A stretch of DNA of 64,000 bases from Streptomyces sp. WMMB303 (GCF_029351045.1 NZ_JARKIN010000001.1:3212501-3276500), one strand, 5' to 3'. Numbered from the stretch's first letter, positions 1 to 9,036 are shown. Notes: generated by a model from the letters alone, not told the origin. Made by a program: numbers and translations.

Positions 1-373
1 TCTCCCGGCCGGTGTCGGTGAGGCCGATGATGACGCGGACCCGGTTGTCCGGGTCACGCTCTCGGGTGACGAGGTCCTGGGTGAGCATCCGGTCGATGCG
101 GTGCGTCATCGCCGCCGGGGTGAGGCCGAGACGTCTGGCGATGGTGCCGGGCCAGAGCTGATACGGGCTGCCGGCCATGACGAGCTCCTTGAGGACCTCC
201 CACTCCGGGCTGCTGAGACCGAGCGTCGCGAGCTGGCGGCCGTAGGCGACGCTCATCCTGCGGTCCAGCCTGCTCAGCGCGTTGACCACCTTCTCCACCT
301 GGGGATCGAGCTCGCGGTACTCCCGCTGGTAGATGGCGATCTGCTCGTCGAGCGTCGGTTGTCGGTCCGGCAT
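1..373 (-). CDS. MarR-family transcriptional regulator (3' end outside window)
   Basis: The reverse strand reads from ATG at 373 (MPDRQPTLDEQIA) to the window edge without a stop, giving about 124 residues. A dimerisation helix is followed by a winged helix-turn-helix (SSPEWEVLKELV, then the recognition stretch GLTPAAMTHRIDRM) and a wing with the usual basic tail (RERDPDNRVRVIIGLTDTGRE). This is the MarR/SlyA fold, a dimeric repressor that normally responds to small phenolic or drug-like ligands. It is divergent from the MFS exporter gene starting at 498, the classic arrangement for a MarR regulator of an efflux pump. A GATACT -10 box lies six bases before the ATG, so the mRNA may be leaderless. 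The C-terminus is missing because the window starts inside the gene. Confidence 0.9.
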   Translation of the reverse strand, partial: MPDRQPTLDEQIAIYQREYRELDPQVEKVVNALSRLDRRMSVAYGRQLATLGLSSPEWEVLKELVMAGSPYQLWPGTIARRLGLTPAAMTHRIDRMLTQDLVTRERDPDNRVRVIIGLTDTGRE

Positions 374-497
374 GTGCGCAGTATCGCACGGCAACTCATT
401 CGCTCTAAACGCTTGCGCTGTGTATTCTTTAGGATCGAACTTTAGCTTCGAAGTCTTCGTAGCTGTACTCCTTGTCCCCCTCGACTCAGGTAGGTGA
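374..497. promoter_or_regulatory. Divergent MarR/MFS promoter and operator region
   Basis: This intergenic region is AT-rich compared with the rest of the window. For the MarR gene (minus strand) TTTAGA (404-409) and GATACT (380-385) are spaced 18 bp. CTTTAG occurs twice as a direct repeat (427-432 and 440-445) and once inverted as CTAAA (405-409). ACTT-N8-AAGT (439-454) surrounds the perfect palindrome CTTCGAAG (446-453). These are plausible MarR operator half-sites, but none was tested. Confidence 0.5.
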
Positions 498-1832
498 GTG
501 TTGACCACGGCTGCGTCCTCGGCGTCCTCGGCGAAGGCCGCCGCGCTGCGGCGGATCCAGCTCGGAAACGCGCTGGCAGCTTTCGGAAACGGCTTCACGG
601 TGCCGTTCCTCTTCGTCTATGTCGCGCGAGTGCGCGAGCTCGGCGACGGCACGGCGGGCGCGGTGCTCGCCGCGTTCGCCGCCGCCGCGCTGCTCGTGCT
701 GCCGTTCACCGGGCGCGTCATCGACCGGAGCGGCCCCATGGTGATGGTCGTCGTCGGTGCCGTTTCGGCCGCGCTGGGCGCGCTGGGCTTCGGCCTGTCG
801 ACCGGTGCTGCTTCCGTGCTGGTGGCATCCGCCGTGATGGGCGCCGGGATCGCCGTGCTGCAGCCCGCGCTCGCGACGATGATCGTGCGGTGCTCGACGC
901 CGGGGTCCCGTTCGCGAGCCTTCGCCACCCAGTTCTTCCTCAACAATCTCGGGCTCGGAGTCGGCGGCCTGCTGGGCGGGATGCTCGTCGACGAGCACGA
1001 CCCGGCGAGCTTCACCCTGCTGTTCGTCATCGAGGCCTCGATGTTCCTGGTGCTGCTCGCGGTGCTGGTGACGGTGCGGATGAGCCGTCCGGCGGCCGCG
1101 ACGGCCGAGGAAGTCGCCCAGGCAGCCGATGGAGCGCGGAGCTCCGGCTGGGGCGTACTGCTGCGGGACCGGTCGATGGTGCTGCTGTGTGTCCTGGGGT
1201 TCGTGATCTTCTTCGGGTGCTACGGGCAGTTCGAGTCGGGGCTGTCGGCGTACGCGGTGGAGGTCACCCGGATCTCGACGTCCACGCTGGGGATCGCGCT
1301 GGCTGCCAACACGGCGATGATCGTGCTGGCGCAGTTCGTCGTGCTGCGGCTGGTGGAGCGGCGGCGGCGCAGCCGGGTCGTGGCTCTGGTGGGACTGATC
1401 TGGACGGTCGCATGGTTGGCCGCGGGGGCTTCCGGGCTTGTGCACGGGGCGCAGGCCGTGGCCACCGCGCTGCTGATCGGCACCTATGCGCTGTTCGGGG
1501 TCGGCGAGACCATGCTGGCACCCACGGTGGCGCCGCTGGTCGCGGATCTGGCTCCGGCGCGCCTGGTGGGCCAGTACAACTCCGCTTTCGCGCTGGTGAA
1601 GCAGTTGGCGCTGGCCGTGGGCCCGGCCGTGGGCGGGGCGCTCGCCGCGGCGGGTGCCTGGTCGGCGTACATCGTGGTGCTGGTGCTGTGCTGCCTGGGC
1701 GTCGCCGGGCTGGCCCTGGTGCTGGGACGGCGGCTCACCGACCGCGAGGACCGGCCCGGTTCGGTCATCGTGGCGCGTGGAGAGTCCACCCGGCCGGTCG
1801 TCGAGGAGCAGCCTGTCGGGGCTGTCCACTGA
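498..1832 (+). CDS. MFS transporter (drug-efflux-like)
   Basis: The 444-residue protein has about twelve hydrophobic segments with a cytoplasmic loop after helix 2 (RVIDRSGPMVMV) and a longer central loop near residues 195-220, as expected of a 12-helix major facilitator antiporter. It would export a small molecule across the cytoplasmic membrane using the proton gradient. The GTG at 498 is preceded by AGGTAGG. Its divergent partner is the MarR gene, which probably represses it. The substrate cannot be read from the sequence. A strong bidirectional hairpin follows at 1877-1910. Confidence 0.88.
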   Translation: MLTTAASSASSAKAAALRRIQLGNALAAFGNGFTVPFLFVYVARVRELGDGTAGAVLAAFAAAALLVLPFTGRVIDRSGPMVMVVVGAVSAALGALGFGLSTGAASVLVASAVMGAGIAVLQPALATMIVRCSTPGSRSRAFATQFFLNNLGLGVGGLLGGMLVDEHDPASFTLLFVIEASMFLVLLAVLVTVRMSRPAAATAEEVAQAADGARSSGWGVLLRDRSMVLLCVLGFVIFFGCYGQFESGLSAYAVEVTRISTSTLGIALAANTAMIVLAQFVVLRLVERRRRSRVVALVGLIWTVAWLAAGASGLVHGAQAVATALLIGTYALFGVGETMLAPTVAPLVADLAPARLVGQYNSAFALVKQLALAVGPAVGGALAAAGAWSAYIVVLVLCCLGVAGLALVLGRRLTDREDRPGSVIVARGESTRPVVEEQPVGAVH

Positions 1833-1876
1833 GGTTCCGCGGGGCGAGCAGCTACCGGGTCCGGATCCGTCGGGAC

Positions 1877-1910
1877 GGGGGCCCGGCGCGGCGAGAGCCG
1901 CCGGGCCCCC
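1877..1910. terminator. Bidirectional hairpin between convergent genes
   Basis: Arms GGGGGCCCGGCG (1877-1888) and CGCCGGGCCCCC (1899-1910) pair perfectly over 12 bp, with extra GGC/GCC pairing inside the loop. The hairpin lies between the stop of the MFS gene (1832) and the stop of the convergent phosphatase gene (1971). There is no T-run, as is usual for Streptomyces terminators. Confidence 0.75.
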
Positions 1911-1970
1911 GGGTCAGACCTCCGGGCTCCGCCCGTCCGTCCGGGCGCAGGCCCCTGCCGCCGTATGCGC

Positions 1971-4079
1971 CTACGTGCCGGGCAGGGCGAACTCGCACCA
2001 CACGGACTTGCCGCCGCCCGGGGTACGGCGGCTCCCCCACGCCGAGGCGATCGCCGCGATGATCGAGATGCCGCGCCCGGTCTCGTCGGCCGGTTCGGCG
2101 CGGCAGCGGCGCGGGAGGTGGTCGTCGCCGTCGGTGACCTCGATGATCAGGCGGCGGTCGGTACGGCGAAGCAGCAGCCGCATGGGCGGGGTGCCGTGCT
2201 GGAGTGAGTTGGCGACCAGTTCGCTGGCGGCCAGCACGCCCAGGTCGCGGAGTTCGGTGGGGAAGCGCCAGGATGCCAGGACGCCGGAGGCGAAGGCGCG
2301 GGCGCGAGGGGCCGCTTCGGTGCCGCCGAGCAGGTCGAGCGCCGCGTTGTGGAACAGTTCGGCGTCGGGGCCGGTCCGTGCGGGGTGCTGGAAGACGAGG
2401 AGAGCCACGTCGTCGTCGTGGTCCTCGGTGATGCCCAGGGCGCGCAGCAGCCGGTCGCAGACGATGTCGGGCGAGCCGGTGGCGCCTGCGAAGGCGTGTT
2501 CGAGCGCCGCCACGCCCTCGTCGATGTCGGCGTCCCGGCGTTCGATCAGGCCGTCGGTGTAGAGGACGGCGGTGGCGCCCTCCGGCAGCGGCAGACTGCC
2601 CGAGGTGTGCAACCAGCCGCCGGTGCCCAGCGGCGGGCCGGTGTGCTCGGTGGCCCGCAGGACGGTGCCGTCCGCGTCCCGCACCAGGATGGGCACGTGT
2701 CCGGCGGAGGCGTAGCTGAGGCAGCCCTCGTTGGGGTCGTGGACGGCGTAGACGCAGGTGGCGATCTGGGAGGCGTCGATCTCGGCGGCGAGCCCGTCGA
2801 GGAGTTGCAGAATCTCGTGCGGCGGCAGGTCGAGCCGCGCGTAGGCGCGGACCGCCGTGCGGAGCTGTCCCATGACGGCGGCGGCGCGTACTCCCCGGCC
2901 CATGACGTCGCCGATGACGAGCGCGGTGCGGCCGGCGCCGAGGGTGATGACGTCGTACCAGTCGCCCCCGACGGCGGCGTCGGTTCCGCCTGGCTGGTAG
3001 GTGGCGGCGACCCGCAGGTCGTCGGGCTGCTCCAACTCCTGGGGCAGCAGGCTGCGCTGGAGGGTGACGGCGGCCTCGCGCTGGCGGCGTTCGCTGGCGC
3101 GCAGCCGCTCCGCGGCCTCCACCTGGTCGGTGACGTCCGCGGCGAAGATGAGCACTCCGCTGTCGACCGAGGTGCTGATCGGGGTGCAGGTGAAGGTGTA
3201 GTAGCCGGGGCGCCGTCTGCCGCCGGGCACGCCTTGCTGCGGTGGGACGCGGCGGGATTTGACCGTACGTGGTCGACCGCTGCGCCGGACCTGGTCCATC
3301 AGCGGGAGCAGGCCGAGTTCCACCAGTTCGGGCAGGGCCTCGCGGGCCGCCGCACCGGTGGGGCGGGGTCCGAAGACACGGCTGTAGGCGTCGTTGACGA
3401 ACGCGATGCGATGTTCGGGGCCGTGCACGACGGCGGCCAGCGCCGGGACCTCTCCGAGCAGGGCGCGGACCGGGAGCGCGTCGATGGCCCGTCTGCGCTG
3501 CCACCCTGCCTCGTCGGACTCCGTCCCGGGGCCTGCTTCGAGGTCCGCCACGGCTGGGCCGATGCCTGCTCCGGCGCCGGTTGGGGAAGCGGCTCCCCGC
3601 GTCGGGCGGGCTTCCCGCGTCGACGCGGCGTCCGGTCCCGGACCGGACGCGGGGCTCGACGCGGAGTCCGGTGCGGAGTCCGGTGCGGTCTCCCCGCCGG
3701 GGGCGGCGGGAGAGCCCCCGTCGGCCTCGGCGGGCGGGCGGCTGCGGGCCGCGGGGACGGTGGGGTTGTCGGAGTCGTCGTCGTGCGGGTGGGGTGCCCG
3801 GCCGGGCACCGGCCGGGCGGGCGTCGCCCGGCGGTCGGAGGTGGCGGGCGGGGCGGCGGGAGCGGCGGGCGGACCGGCGGGCGGTTCCCCGCCGGCCGCT
3901 TCCGTCTCCCCGCCCGCGGCGCCGCTGCCGTCGCTGCCGCGGCGGGTTGTCCCGTCGCCCTCGTCCGTGCCGCTTCCGGAGATCCCGGCCGACCGCGCTC
4001 GCGCCTTTATCGCGGCCTGTGCGGCTGCGGTGCGCCGCTGTGTGCCGGGCAGTCGGGCGCTCCAGCGCGTGAAGTTCAC
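1971..4079 (-). CDS. PAS - SpoIIE (PP2C) phosphatase - HATPase regulator
   Basis: The protein has 702 residues from GTG at 4079. Residues about 20-170 are a low-complexity Gly/Ala/Pro/Asp-rich stretch. A PAS-like sensor follows (VHGPEHRIAFVNDAYSRVFG, about 185-300), then a SpoIIE/PP2C phosphatase domain (GGDWYDVITLG, GDVMGRG, VLYTDGLIERR), and last an RsbW-like HATPase_c_2 domain (ELRDLGVLAASELVANSLQHG ... GRGISIIAAIASAWG). Such proteins dephosphorylate an anti-anti-sigma factor and can phosphorylate or bind partners in partner-switching control of alternative sigma factors. The two metal-binding Asp residues of the phosphatase (GGD, GDV) are present. The gene stands alone, so its partner and signal are unknown. 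Confidence 0.85.
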   Translation of the reverse strand: MNFTRWSARLPGTQRRTAAAQAAIKARARSAGISGSGTDEGDGTTRRGSDGSGAAGGETEAAGGEPPAGPPAAPAAPPATSDRRATPARPVPGRAPHPHDDDSDNPTVPAARSRPPAEADGGSPAAPGGETAPDSAPDSASSPASGPGPDAASTREARPTRGAASPTGAGAGIGPAVADLEAGPGTESDEAGWQRRRAIDALPVRALLGEVPALAAVVHGPEHRIAFVNDAYSRVFGPRPTGAAAREALPELVELGLLPLMDQVRRSGRPRTVKSRRVPPQQGVPGGRRRPGYYTFTCTPISTSVDSGVLIFAADVTDQVEAAERLRASERRQREAAVTLQRSLLPQELEQPDDLRVAATYQPGGTDAAVGGDWYDVITLGAGRTALVIGDVMGRGVRAAAVMGQLRTAVRAYARLDLPPHEILQLLDGLAAEIDASQIATCVYAVHDPNEGCLSYASAGHVPILVRDADGTVLRATEHTGPPLGTGGWLHTSGSLPLPEGATAVLYTDGLIERRDADIDEGVAALEHAFAGATGSPDIVCDRLLRALGITEDHDDDVALLVFQHPARTGPDAELFHNAALDLLGGTEAAPRARAFASGVLASWRFPTELRDLGVLAASELVANSLQHGTPPMRLLLRRTDRRLIIEVTDGDDHLPRRCRAEPADETGRGISIIAAIASAWGSRRTPGGGKSVWCEFALPGT

Positions 4080-4208
4080 GTCGTCCGATTCCTTGTGTGG
4101 TTCGCGGTGTTCGCTCGGTCGCTCCGGACCGCTTCGGGGTCACGCTTCGCAGGCACGGGCCCACCCATGGTCACATGTCCAGTGTGGCCCACCGTGCCGG
4201 TGGAACCC

Positions 4209-5744
4209 TCAGTTCTCGTCGGGGCGCCGTACGGTGCCCGCCGCGGATTCGAACTCGGCACGGGGGTGCTCCAGCGAGCCGAGGGAGACGATCTCCCTCT
4301 TGAACAGGCCGGAGAGTACCCATTCCGCCAGCACCCGTGCCTTCCGGTTGAAGGTCGGCACCCGGCTGAGGTGGTAGGCGCGGTGCATGAACCAGGCAGG
4401 GTAGCCCTTGAGTTTCCGTCCGTACACGTGGGCGACGCCCTTGTGCAGCCCGAGGGAGGCGACGGATCCGGCGTAGGAGTGCCGGTAGGGGGTGGGTTCC
4501 CGTCCCTCGCTCACCGCGGCGAGGTTGTCGGCGAGGCAGCGCGCCTGCCGTACGGCGTGCTGCGCGTTGGGGGCGCACAGCGGAGGTTCCGCGCCGTCCG
4601 TCGGCTCCGTGTCGGCGGTGAGGTCGGGGACGGCCGCCGCGTCGCCGGCCGACCAGGCGTGCTCGGTTCCCTCGACGCGCAGGGTGGCCGCGCACTTGAG
4701 CTTGCCGCGCGCGGTGACCGGCAGTCCGGTGCGGGCCAGCAGAGGGTGGGGTTTGACACCGGCCGTCCACACCAGGGTGCGGGCGGGGTGGCGGGACCCG
4801 TCGCTGAGGACGGCGACCCTGTCCTCGCACGAGTCCAGACGAGTCTCCAGGCGCACGTCGATGTTGCGGGCACGCAGCTCGCGCAGCGCGTACCCGCCCA
4901 TCTCGGCTCCGACCTCGGGCAGGATCCGGTCGCTGGCCTCCACCAGCAGGAAGCGCAGGTCGTCGGCGGAGATGTTGTGGTAGTAGCGGCAGGCGTAGCG
5001 GGCCATGTCCTCCAGTTCGGCCAGTGCTTCGACGCCCGCGTAGCCGCCGCCGACGAAGACGAAGGTGAGGGCGGCGTCCCGGAGGGCGGGGTCCCGGGTG
5101 GAGGAGGCGATGTCGAGCTGTTCGAGCACGTGGTTGCGGAGCCCGATGGCCTCCTCGACGGTCTTGAACCCGATGCCGTGCTCGGCCAGCCCCGGCACCG
5201 GGAGCGTCCGTGAGACGGATCCGGGTGCCAGCACGAGCTCGGTGTAGGGCAGTTCGAGGGTCCGCCGCTCGGGGTGTTCTCCCGGGGCCGCCGCTCGGGC
5301 GGCGTCCGCCTCCGCCGTGGCGAGTGTGCTGATGTGCGCGACGCGGCGTGCGGGGTCGATGGTGCGCGCCTCGCCGACGATGACCTGGCAGTCCGGCAGT
5401 ACGCGGCGCAGGGGGACGACGACGTGCCGGGGGGAGATCGAACCGGCCGCTGCCTCGGGCAGGAACGGCTGGTACGTCATGTACGGGTCCGGGTCCAGGA
5501 TCGTGATGACGACCCCGGCGGCGGACTCCAGTGACGAGGCGACCGGCGCGCCCGGGCTGCCCAGGGCGTCCGGCGCGTCCGGCGCGGCAGCCTCGTCCAC
5601 GCCGGCGGCGCGCTTGAGGCGCTGCTTGAGTCTGCGCTGGAGGCGCAGAGCTGTGTACATGCCGACGTAGCCGCCGCCGACGACGAGGATGCGCGCGGGT
5701 TCCGCAGGTTCCTTCGTGGCCTTCGTCACCTGACCATGACGCAC
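4209..5744 (-). CDS. Type II NADH dehydrogenase (NDH-2), FAD-dependent
   Basis: The 511-residue protein has an N-terminal FAD Rossmann motif (ILVVGGGYVGMYTALRL) and a second NADH-binding one near residue 190 (FVFVGGGYAGVEALAEL). The NDH-2 signatures MTYQPFLPEAAAGSISPRH and WTAGVKPHPLL are present. It should pass electrons from NADH to menaquinone at the inner face of the membrane without pumping protons. The C-terminal part (FMHRAYHLSRVPTFNRKARVL) matches the membrane-anchoring end of the family. ATG at 5744 is used here; an in-frame GTG six codons later is equally possible. The gene is divergent from the TetR gene at 6071. Confidence 0.88.
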   Translation of the reverse strand: MRHGQVTKATKEPAEPARILVVGGGYVGMYTALRLQRRLKQRLKRAAGVDEAAAPDAPDALGSPGAPVASSLESAAGVVITILDPDPYMTYQPFLPEAAAGSISPRHVVVPLRRVLPDCQVIVGEARTIDPARRVAHISTLATAEADAARAAAPGEHPERRTLELPYTELVLAPGSVSRTLPVPGLAEHGIGFKTVEEAIGLRNHVLEQLDIASSTRDPALRDAALTFVFVGGGYAGVEALAELEDMARYACRYYHNISADDLRFLLVEASDRILPEVGAEMGGYALRELRARNIDVRLETRLDSCEDRVAVLSDGSRHPARTLVWTAGVKPHPLLARTGLPVTARGKLKCAATLRVEGTEHAWSAGDAAAVPDLTADTEPTDGAEPPLCAPNAQHAVRQARCLADNLAAVSEGREPTPYRHSYAGSVASLGLHKGVAHVYGRKLKGYPAWFMHRAYHLSRVPTFNRKARVLAEWVLSGLFKREIVSLGSLEHPRAEFESAAGTVRRPDEN

Positions 5745-6070
5745 CCTCGGCCCCTCGTTTGTCCACAGGACACGTCAATCATGTGACCAGGGTGCGCCGG
5801 GCGTCCGTGGTACCGCTGATGTCGTAGTGAGGGCGGTCCGCGCAGGTCACGGCAGATATGAGGAGGGCGAGCAGGGGGTCGGGCCGCGGTACGACCGATA
5901 CCGGGGTTCGGCTGTCGGAGGGCCGTGCCCGGACGCCCTCTTCTCTCTCGGGGTGGGCTCAACTATGTTCGTACCTCAATGGGTGCGGCCTCTGGACCAG
6001 TGCGCCGTATCCCGGCCCCGCGGACGCGGGGGTCTCCGGGGGGAGACATGGATTTACCGGGGGAACAACG
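5745..6070. promoter_or_regulatory. Divergent NDH-2/TetR intergenic region
   Basis: This 326-bp gap holds no convincing gene. On the minus strand a TTGACG box (5773-5778) lies upstream of NDH-2. On the plus strand TATGTT (5964-5969) is a possible -10 for the TetR gene, giving a leader of about 100 nt. The leader contains the palindrome CCCCGCG-GA-CGCGGGG (6016-6031), a hairpin or a possible autoregulatory operator. Confidence 0.4.
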
Positions 6071-6910
6071 ATGCGCATTCAGGGTATTCACGGCTCTCGC
6101 GCGGGGGCGGCGCCGACCGCTGTCCCGACCGTCGCGGAGAGCCAGGCCACCGCACACGCCACCGCGACCGCGACCGCCAGGCGGACCGCTCCGCTGCGGG
6201 TGGACGCACAGCGGAATCTGGAGCATGTACTGCGCGCGGCGCGCGAGGTCTTCGGCGAGCTGGGCTACGGCGCGCCGATGGAGGACGTCGCACGCCGGGC
6301 ACGGGTGGGGGTCGGGACGGTCTACCGCCGCTTCCCGAGCAAGGACGTGCTGGTCAGGCGGATTGCCGAGGAAGAGACAGCACGGTTGACCGAACAGGCG
6401 CGGGCCGCGCTGGGCCAGGAGGAGGAACCCTGGTCGGCGCTCTCCCGCTTCCTGCGCACTTCGGTCGCCTCCGGTGCCGGACGGCTGCTGCCGCCCCGGA
6501 TACTCCGGGCCGAGGGCCGGCTCGAGAGCGCGCTGCGGGTGCCTCCGCAGCGCACGTCGGCGCCGGGCGAGTCCGCCGAGGCACCGGCCCGGGCCGAGGG
6601 CGGTCAGCCGGAGCTGCGGCTGGTGGAGCATGCTCCGGCCGCCGCGGCGTCCGCCGAGGGCGGACCTGGCGCGGCGTACGACGGGCTGGAGGACGATCCC
6701 GGGGCGATCGAGTTGTTGCAGGTCGTCGGGCAGTTGGTCGAGCGGGCGCGGGCGGCGGGCGAGCTGCGGCCGGACGTGACCGTCGGCGATGTGCTGCTGG
6801 TGATAGCGACCGCCGCGCCGTCGCTGCCCGACGCGGCGCAGCAGGCCGCTGCCTCGACCCGGCTGCTGGACATCCTGCTGGAGGGGCTGCGCTCCCGCGG
6901 CGGGCGCTGA
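6071..6910 (+). CDS. TetR-family transcriptional regulator
   Basis: ATG at 6071 follows GGGGGAA at a good distance and gives 279 residues. After a Thr/Ala-rich tail of about 40 residues comes a TetR N-terminal HTH (NLEHVLRAAREVFGELGYGAPMEDVARRARVG, then VGTVYRRFPSKDVLVRRI), with the typical recognition helix ending in TVYRRF. The C-terminal ligand-binding half carries a poorly conserved acidic/Ala-rich insert around residues 150-200. It is divergent from the NADH dehydrogenase gene, which is its most obvious possible target. The ligand is unknown. Confidence 0.85.
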   Translation: MRIQGIHGSRAGAAPTAVPTVAESQATAHATATATARRTAPLRVDAQRNLEHVLRAAREVFGELGYGAPMEDVARRARVGVGTVYRRFPSKDVLVRRIAEEETARLTEQARAALGQEEEPWSALSRFLRTSVASGAGRLLPPRILRAEGRLESALRVPPQRTSAPGESAEAPARAEGGQPELRLVEHAPAAAASAEGGPGAAYDGLEDDPGAIELLQVVGQLVERARAAGELRPDVTVGDVLLVIATAAPSLPDAAQQAAASTRLLDILLEGLRSRGGR

Positions 6911-7263
6911 TCGGGCGCTGAGCAACCTGTCGTCCGGCGGCACCGCTCCCGTCGGTCGTCCCCTCGGGTCGCTCCCGCCGGATCGCTCCCGCCGGTCGCC
7001 GTCTGCCGCCCGGCGCTCCGCCCGGCTTCGTGGCCTGCCGCGGACGCCGGGCAGCGGGCGCCCGGCGCGCTGCCCGGGACTGCCACGCGAGCCGTGGACG
7101 CCTGACGCCCCGCCTCGGCGCTTGACGCCCCGCCTCGGCATGCGCAGAACCGTACGGAACAACCCGAACGAGTGGTTGGTCTGCTTGTCGGGTTCCGTCC
7201 CGCCGGGGCTGTGCCACTCTGACGCGATGGTCAGCACGCAGGGCGAGTACGGAAGTCGCGGCT
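6911..7263. other. 353-bp gap with repeats and a hairpin upstream of the sigma gene
   Basis: No gene is supported here. Short imperfect repeats of CGCTCCCGCCGG occur at about 6970-7000, and a 20-bp tandem repeat lies at 7101-7140. CGGAAC-AA-CCCGA (7155-7167) pairs with TCGGGTTCCG (7188-7197), a 10-bp stem with a two-base bulge. An ATG at 7227 opens a 15-codon frame (MVSTQGEYGSRGYGW) that runs out of frame into the start of the sigma gene. Confidence 0.5.
7101..7140. repeat. 20-bp tandem repeat, two copies
   Basis: The units at 7101-7120 and 7121-7140 share the core TGACGCCCCGCCTCGGC and are 18/20 identical. They are noncoding and lie upstream of the sigma gene. Confidence 0.8.
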
Positions 7264-9036
7264 ATGGGTGGTGACAGGGAGCAGAAGCGCGGAGAGTCCG
7301 GCCCGGACTCCGCGCGGGGGCGGCCCGGCAAGGCCGCCGGACGCCAGGTGCCCGAGCAGCGGCGGCGGCCCGGCCGCTCGGAGGACCACGGGAGCCGCTG
7401 TGAGGCCGGCCGCCCTCCCCGCGGTACCGAGCGCGGGGTCCGCAGCGGGCGCGGCGGCCGCGGCGTCTCCGACGTGGAGTTGCTCGCCCGGATGCGGGAG
7501 GGCGACGACAGGGCGTACGAGGAGCTGTACCGGCGGCACGCCGAGTCGGTGCGCCGCTACGCCCGGACCTGCTGCCGGGACGCGGACACCGCGGAGGACC
7601 TCACGGGCGAGGTCTTCGCACGCACACTGCAGGCCGTGCGCGGCGGCAAGGGGCCCGAGGTGTCGGTCCGCGCCTATCTCCTCGCCTCCGTGCGGCGGGT
7701 GGCGGCGGACTGGGCACGGACCCGGCGCCGCGAGCGGCTGGTGGACGACTTCGCGGCATTCGCGCAGGCGGCAGCCGGCTCAGCGGGCGGCGAGGGTGAG
7801 ACGCTGGCGCCCGGTGCCGAGGTGCGCGCGATGCGGGAGGCGGAGCAGAAGCTGATCGTCCGGGCGTTCCGGAGCCTGTCCGAGTACGACCGGATGCTGC
7901 TGTGGCACACCGCCGTCGAGGGCGTGCCGCCGCAGGAGGTGGCACCGCTGCTGGGCAAGTCCCGTGGGGCCACGGCGACGGCGGCCCACCGGGCGCGGGA
8001 GCACCTCAAGCAGGCGTATCTGCAGGCCCATGTGAGTCAGGCGCTGACGAGCGAGGGCGGTGAGTGCGCCCGGTACGCGGACCGGCTGGGCGCCTATGCG
8101 CGCGGTGGGCTGCGGATGCGGGCCGAGCGCGGACTGGCCCGGCACTTGGAGGAGTGCCCGGCGTGCCGTCAGGCGGCGTCGGAGGTCCGGGACCTGAACG
8201 AGCACATCAGGCTGCTGGTGCCGGTGGCCCTGGTGGGCTGGTTCGGAACGACCGGCGGCGCCCAGGCGTTCGGCGCGCTGCTCGGCACCGGTACCACGGC
8301 GGGCGGCGCAGCGGTCGGCGGAGCGGCGGCGGGCAGCGGCGCGGCAGCGACCAGCGGCGCGGCGGCAGGCAGCGGCGGTGCGAGCGGCACCGGCGGCGCG
8401 GCTTCCGAAGGGCTCGGCGCCCCGGCGAAGGCCGGTATCGGACTGGGAGTGGTGGCGGCGGCCGGTGCGGTGCTCGCGTACGCGCTGAGCGGCGGCGCCG
8501 ACGAACCCGCGGGGAAGCCGGAGGCTCGGCGCCCCGCACCGACCGCCGCACCCGGCACGCCCGACGAGCCGCCGCGGCAGCCGGATCCGGCTCCGCAGCC
8601 CGGCCAGCCGGGACCCGCACCTGCCGCGCCCGATCCGGCGCCGCCCCCGAAGGAGGCGAAGGAGCCGCCCGCCGCGACGAGCCCGGCGCCGGCTGCGGCG
8701 GCCGAGCCCGGCGGGCAGCCGGAGCCGCCGCGCCGGACACCGCCCCCGGATCCCGGCCCGGCGCCGCCGCGCCCCGCCCCGCCCCGCCCGGCGCCACCGT
8801 CGGCGCCGCCCGGGCGCCACGTCGTCGAGATCACCCCGGACACCGTGACGCTCAGCTCCGGAACCGGGGACCGTACGGTGCGGCTGGTGGTGAAACGTCA
8901 CCCCGCGACGGTGGGTGGCGCGGCTTCCGTCGAGCTGTCGGCGCCGAACTGGCCGCACAGCTCCTCCAACCGCTCGACGGCCCGGACACCGGTCAGCGGC
9001 GGGCGGCGGGCGGCTGTACCGCCGACCGGGGAGTAG
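7264..9036 (+). CDS. ECF-type sigma factor with anti-sigma-like zinc motif and membrane tail
   Basis: The 590-residue protein starts with a basic low-complexity stretch. It then has sigma region 2 (VELLARMREGDDRAYEELYRRHAESVRRYAR, about 70-125) and region 4 (LSEYDRMLLWHTAVEGVPPQEVAPLLGKS, about 204-255). Next is a ZAS/zf-HC2 motif H294-x3-C298-x2-C301 (HLEECPAC), normally found in the anti-sigma partner. A Gly/Ala-rich stretch, one membrane-spanning segment near residue 395-412 and a Pro-rich outer tail follow. So one chain carries both a sigma factor and an anti-sigma-like, membrane-anchored module. The start is uncertain: ATG 7264 lacks a good ribosome site, and ATG 7227 in the -1 frame would join smoothly if one G near 7266 were absent. 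Its last 139 bp overlap the convergent SARP gene. Confidence 0.8.
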   Translation: MGGDREQKRGESGPDSARGRPGKAAGRQVPEQRRRPGRSEDHGSRCEAGRPPRGTERGVRSGRGGRGVSDVELLARMREGDDRAYEELYRRHAESVRRYARTCCRDADTAEDLTGEVFARTLQAVRGGKGPEVSVRAYLLASVRRVAADWARTRRRERLVDDFAAFAQAAAGSAGGEGETLAPGAEVRAMREAEQKLIVRAFRSLSEYDRMLLWHTAVEGVPPQEVAPLLGKSRGATATAAHRAREHLKQAYLQAHVSQALTSEGGECARYADRLGAYARGGLRMRAERGLARHLEECPACRQAASEVRDLNEHIRLLVPVALVGWFGTTGGAQAFGALLGTGTTAGGAAVGGAAAGSGAAATSGAAAGSGGASGTGGAASEGLGAPAKAGIGLGVVAAAGAVLAYALSGGADEPAGKPEARRPAPTAAPGTPDEPPRQPDPAPQPGQPGPAPAAPDPAPPPKEAKEPPAATSPAPAAAAEPGGQPEPPRRTPPPDPGPAPPRPAPPRPAPPSAPPGRHVVEITPDTVTLSSGTGDRTVRLVVKRHPATVGGAASVELSAPNWPHSSSNRSTARTPVSGGRRAAVPPTGE

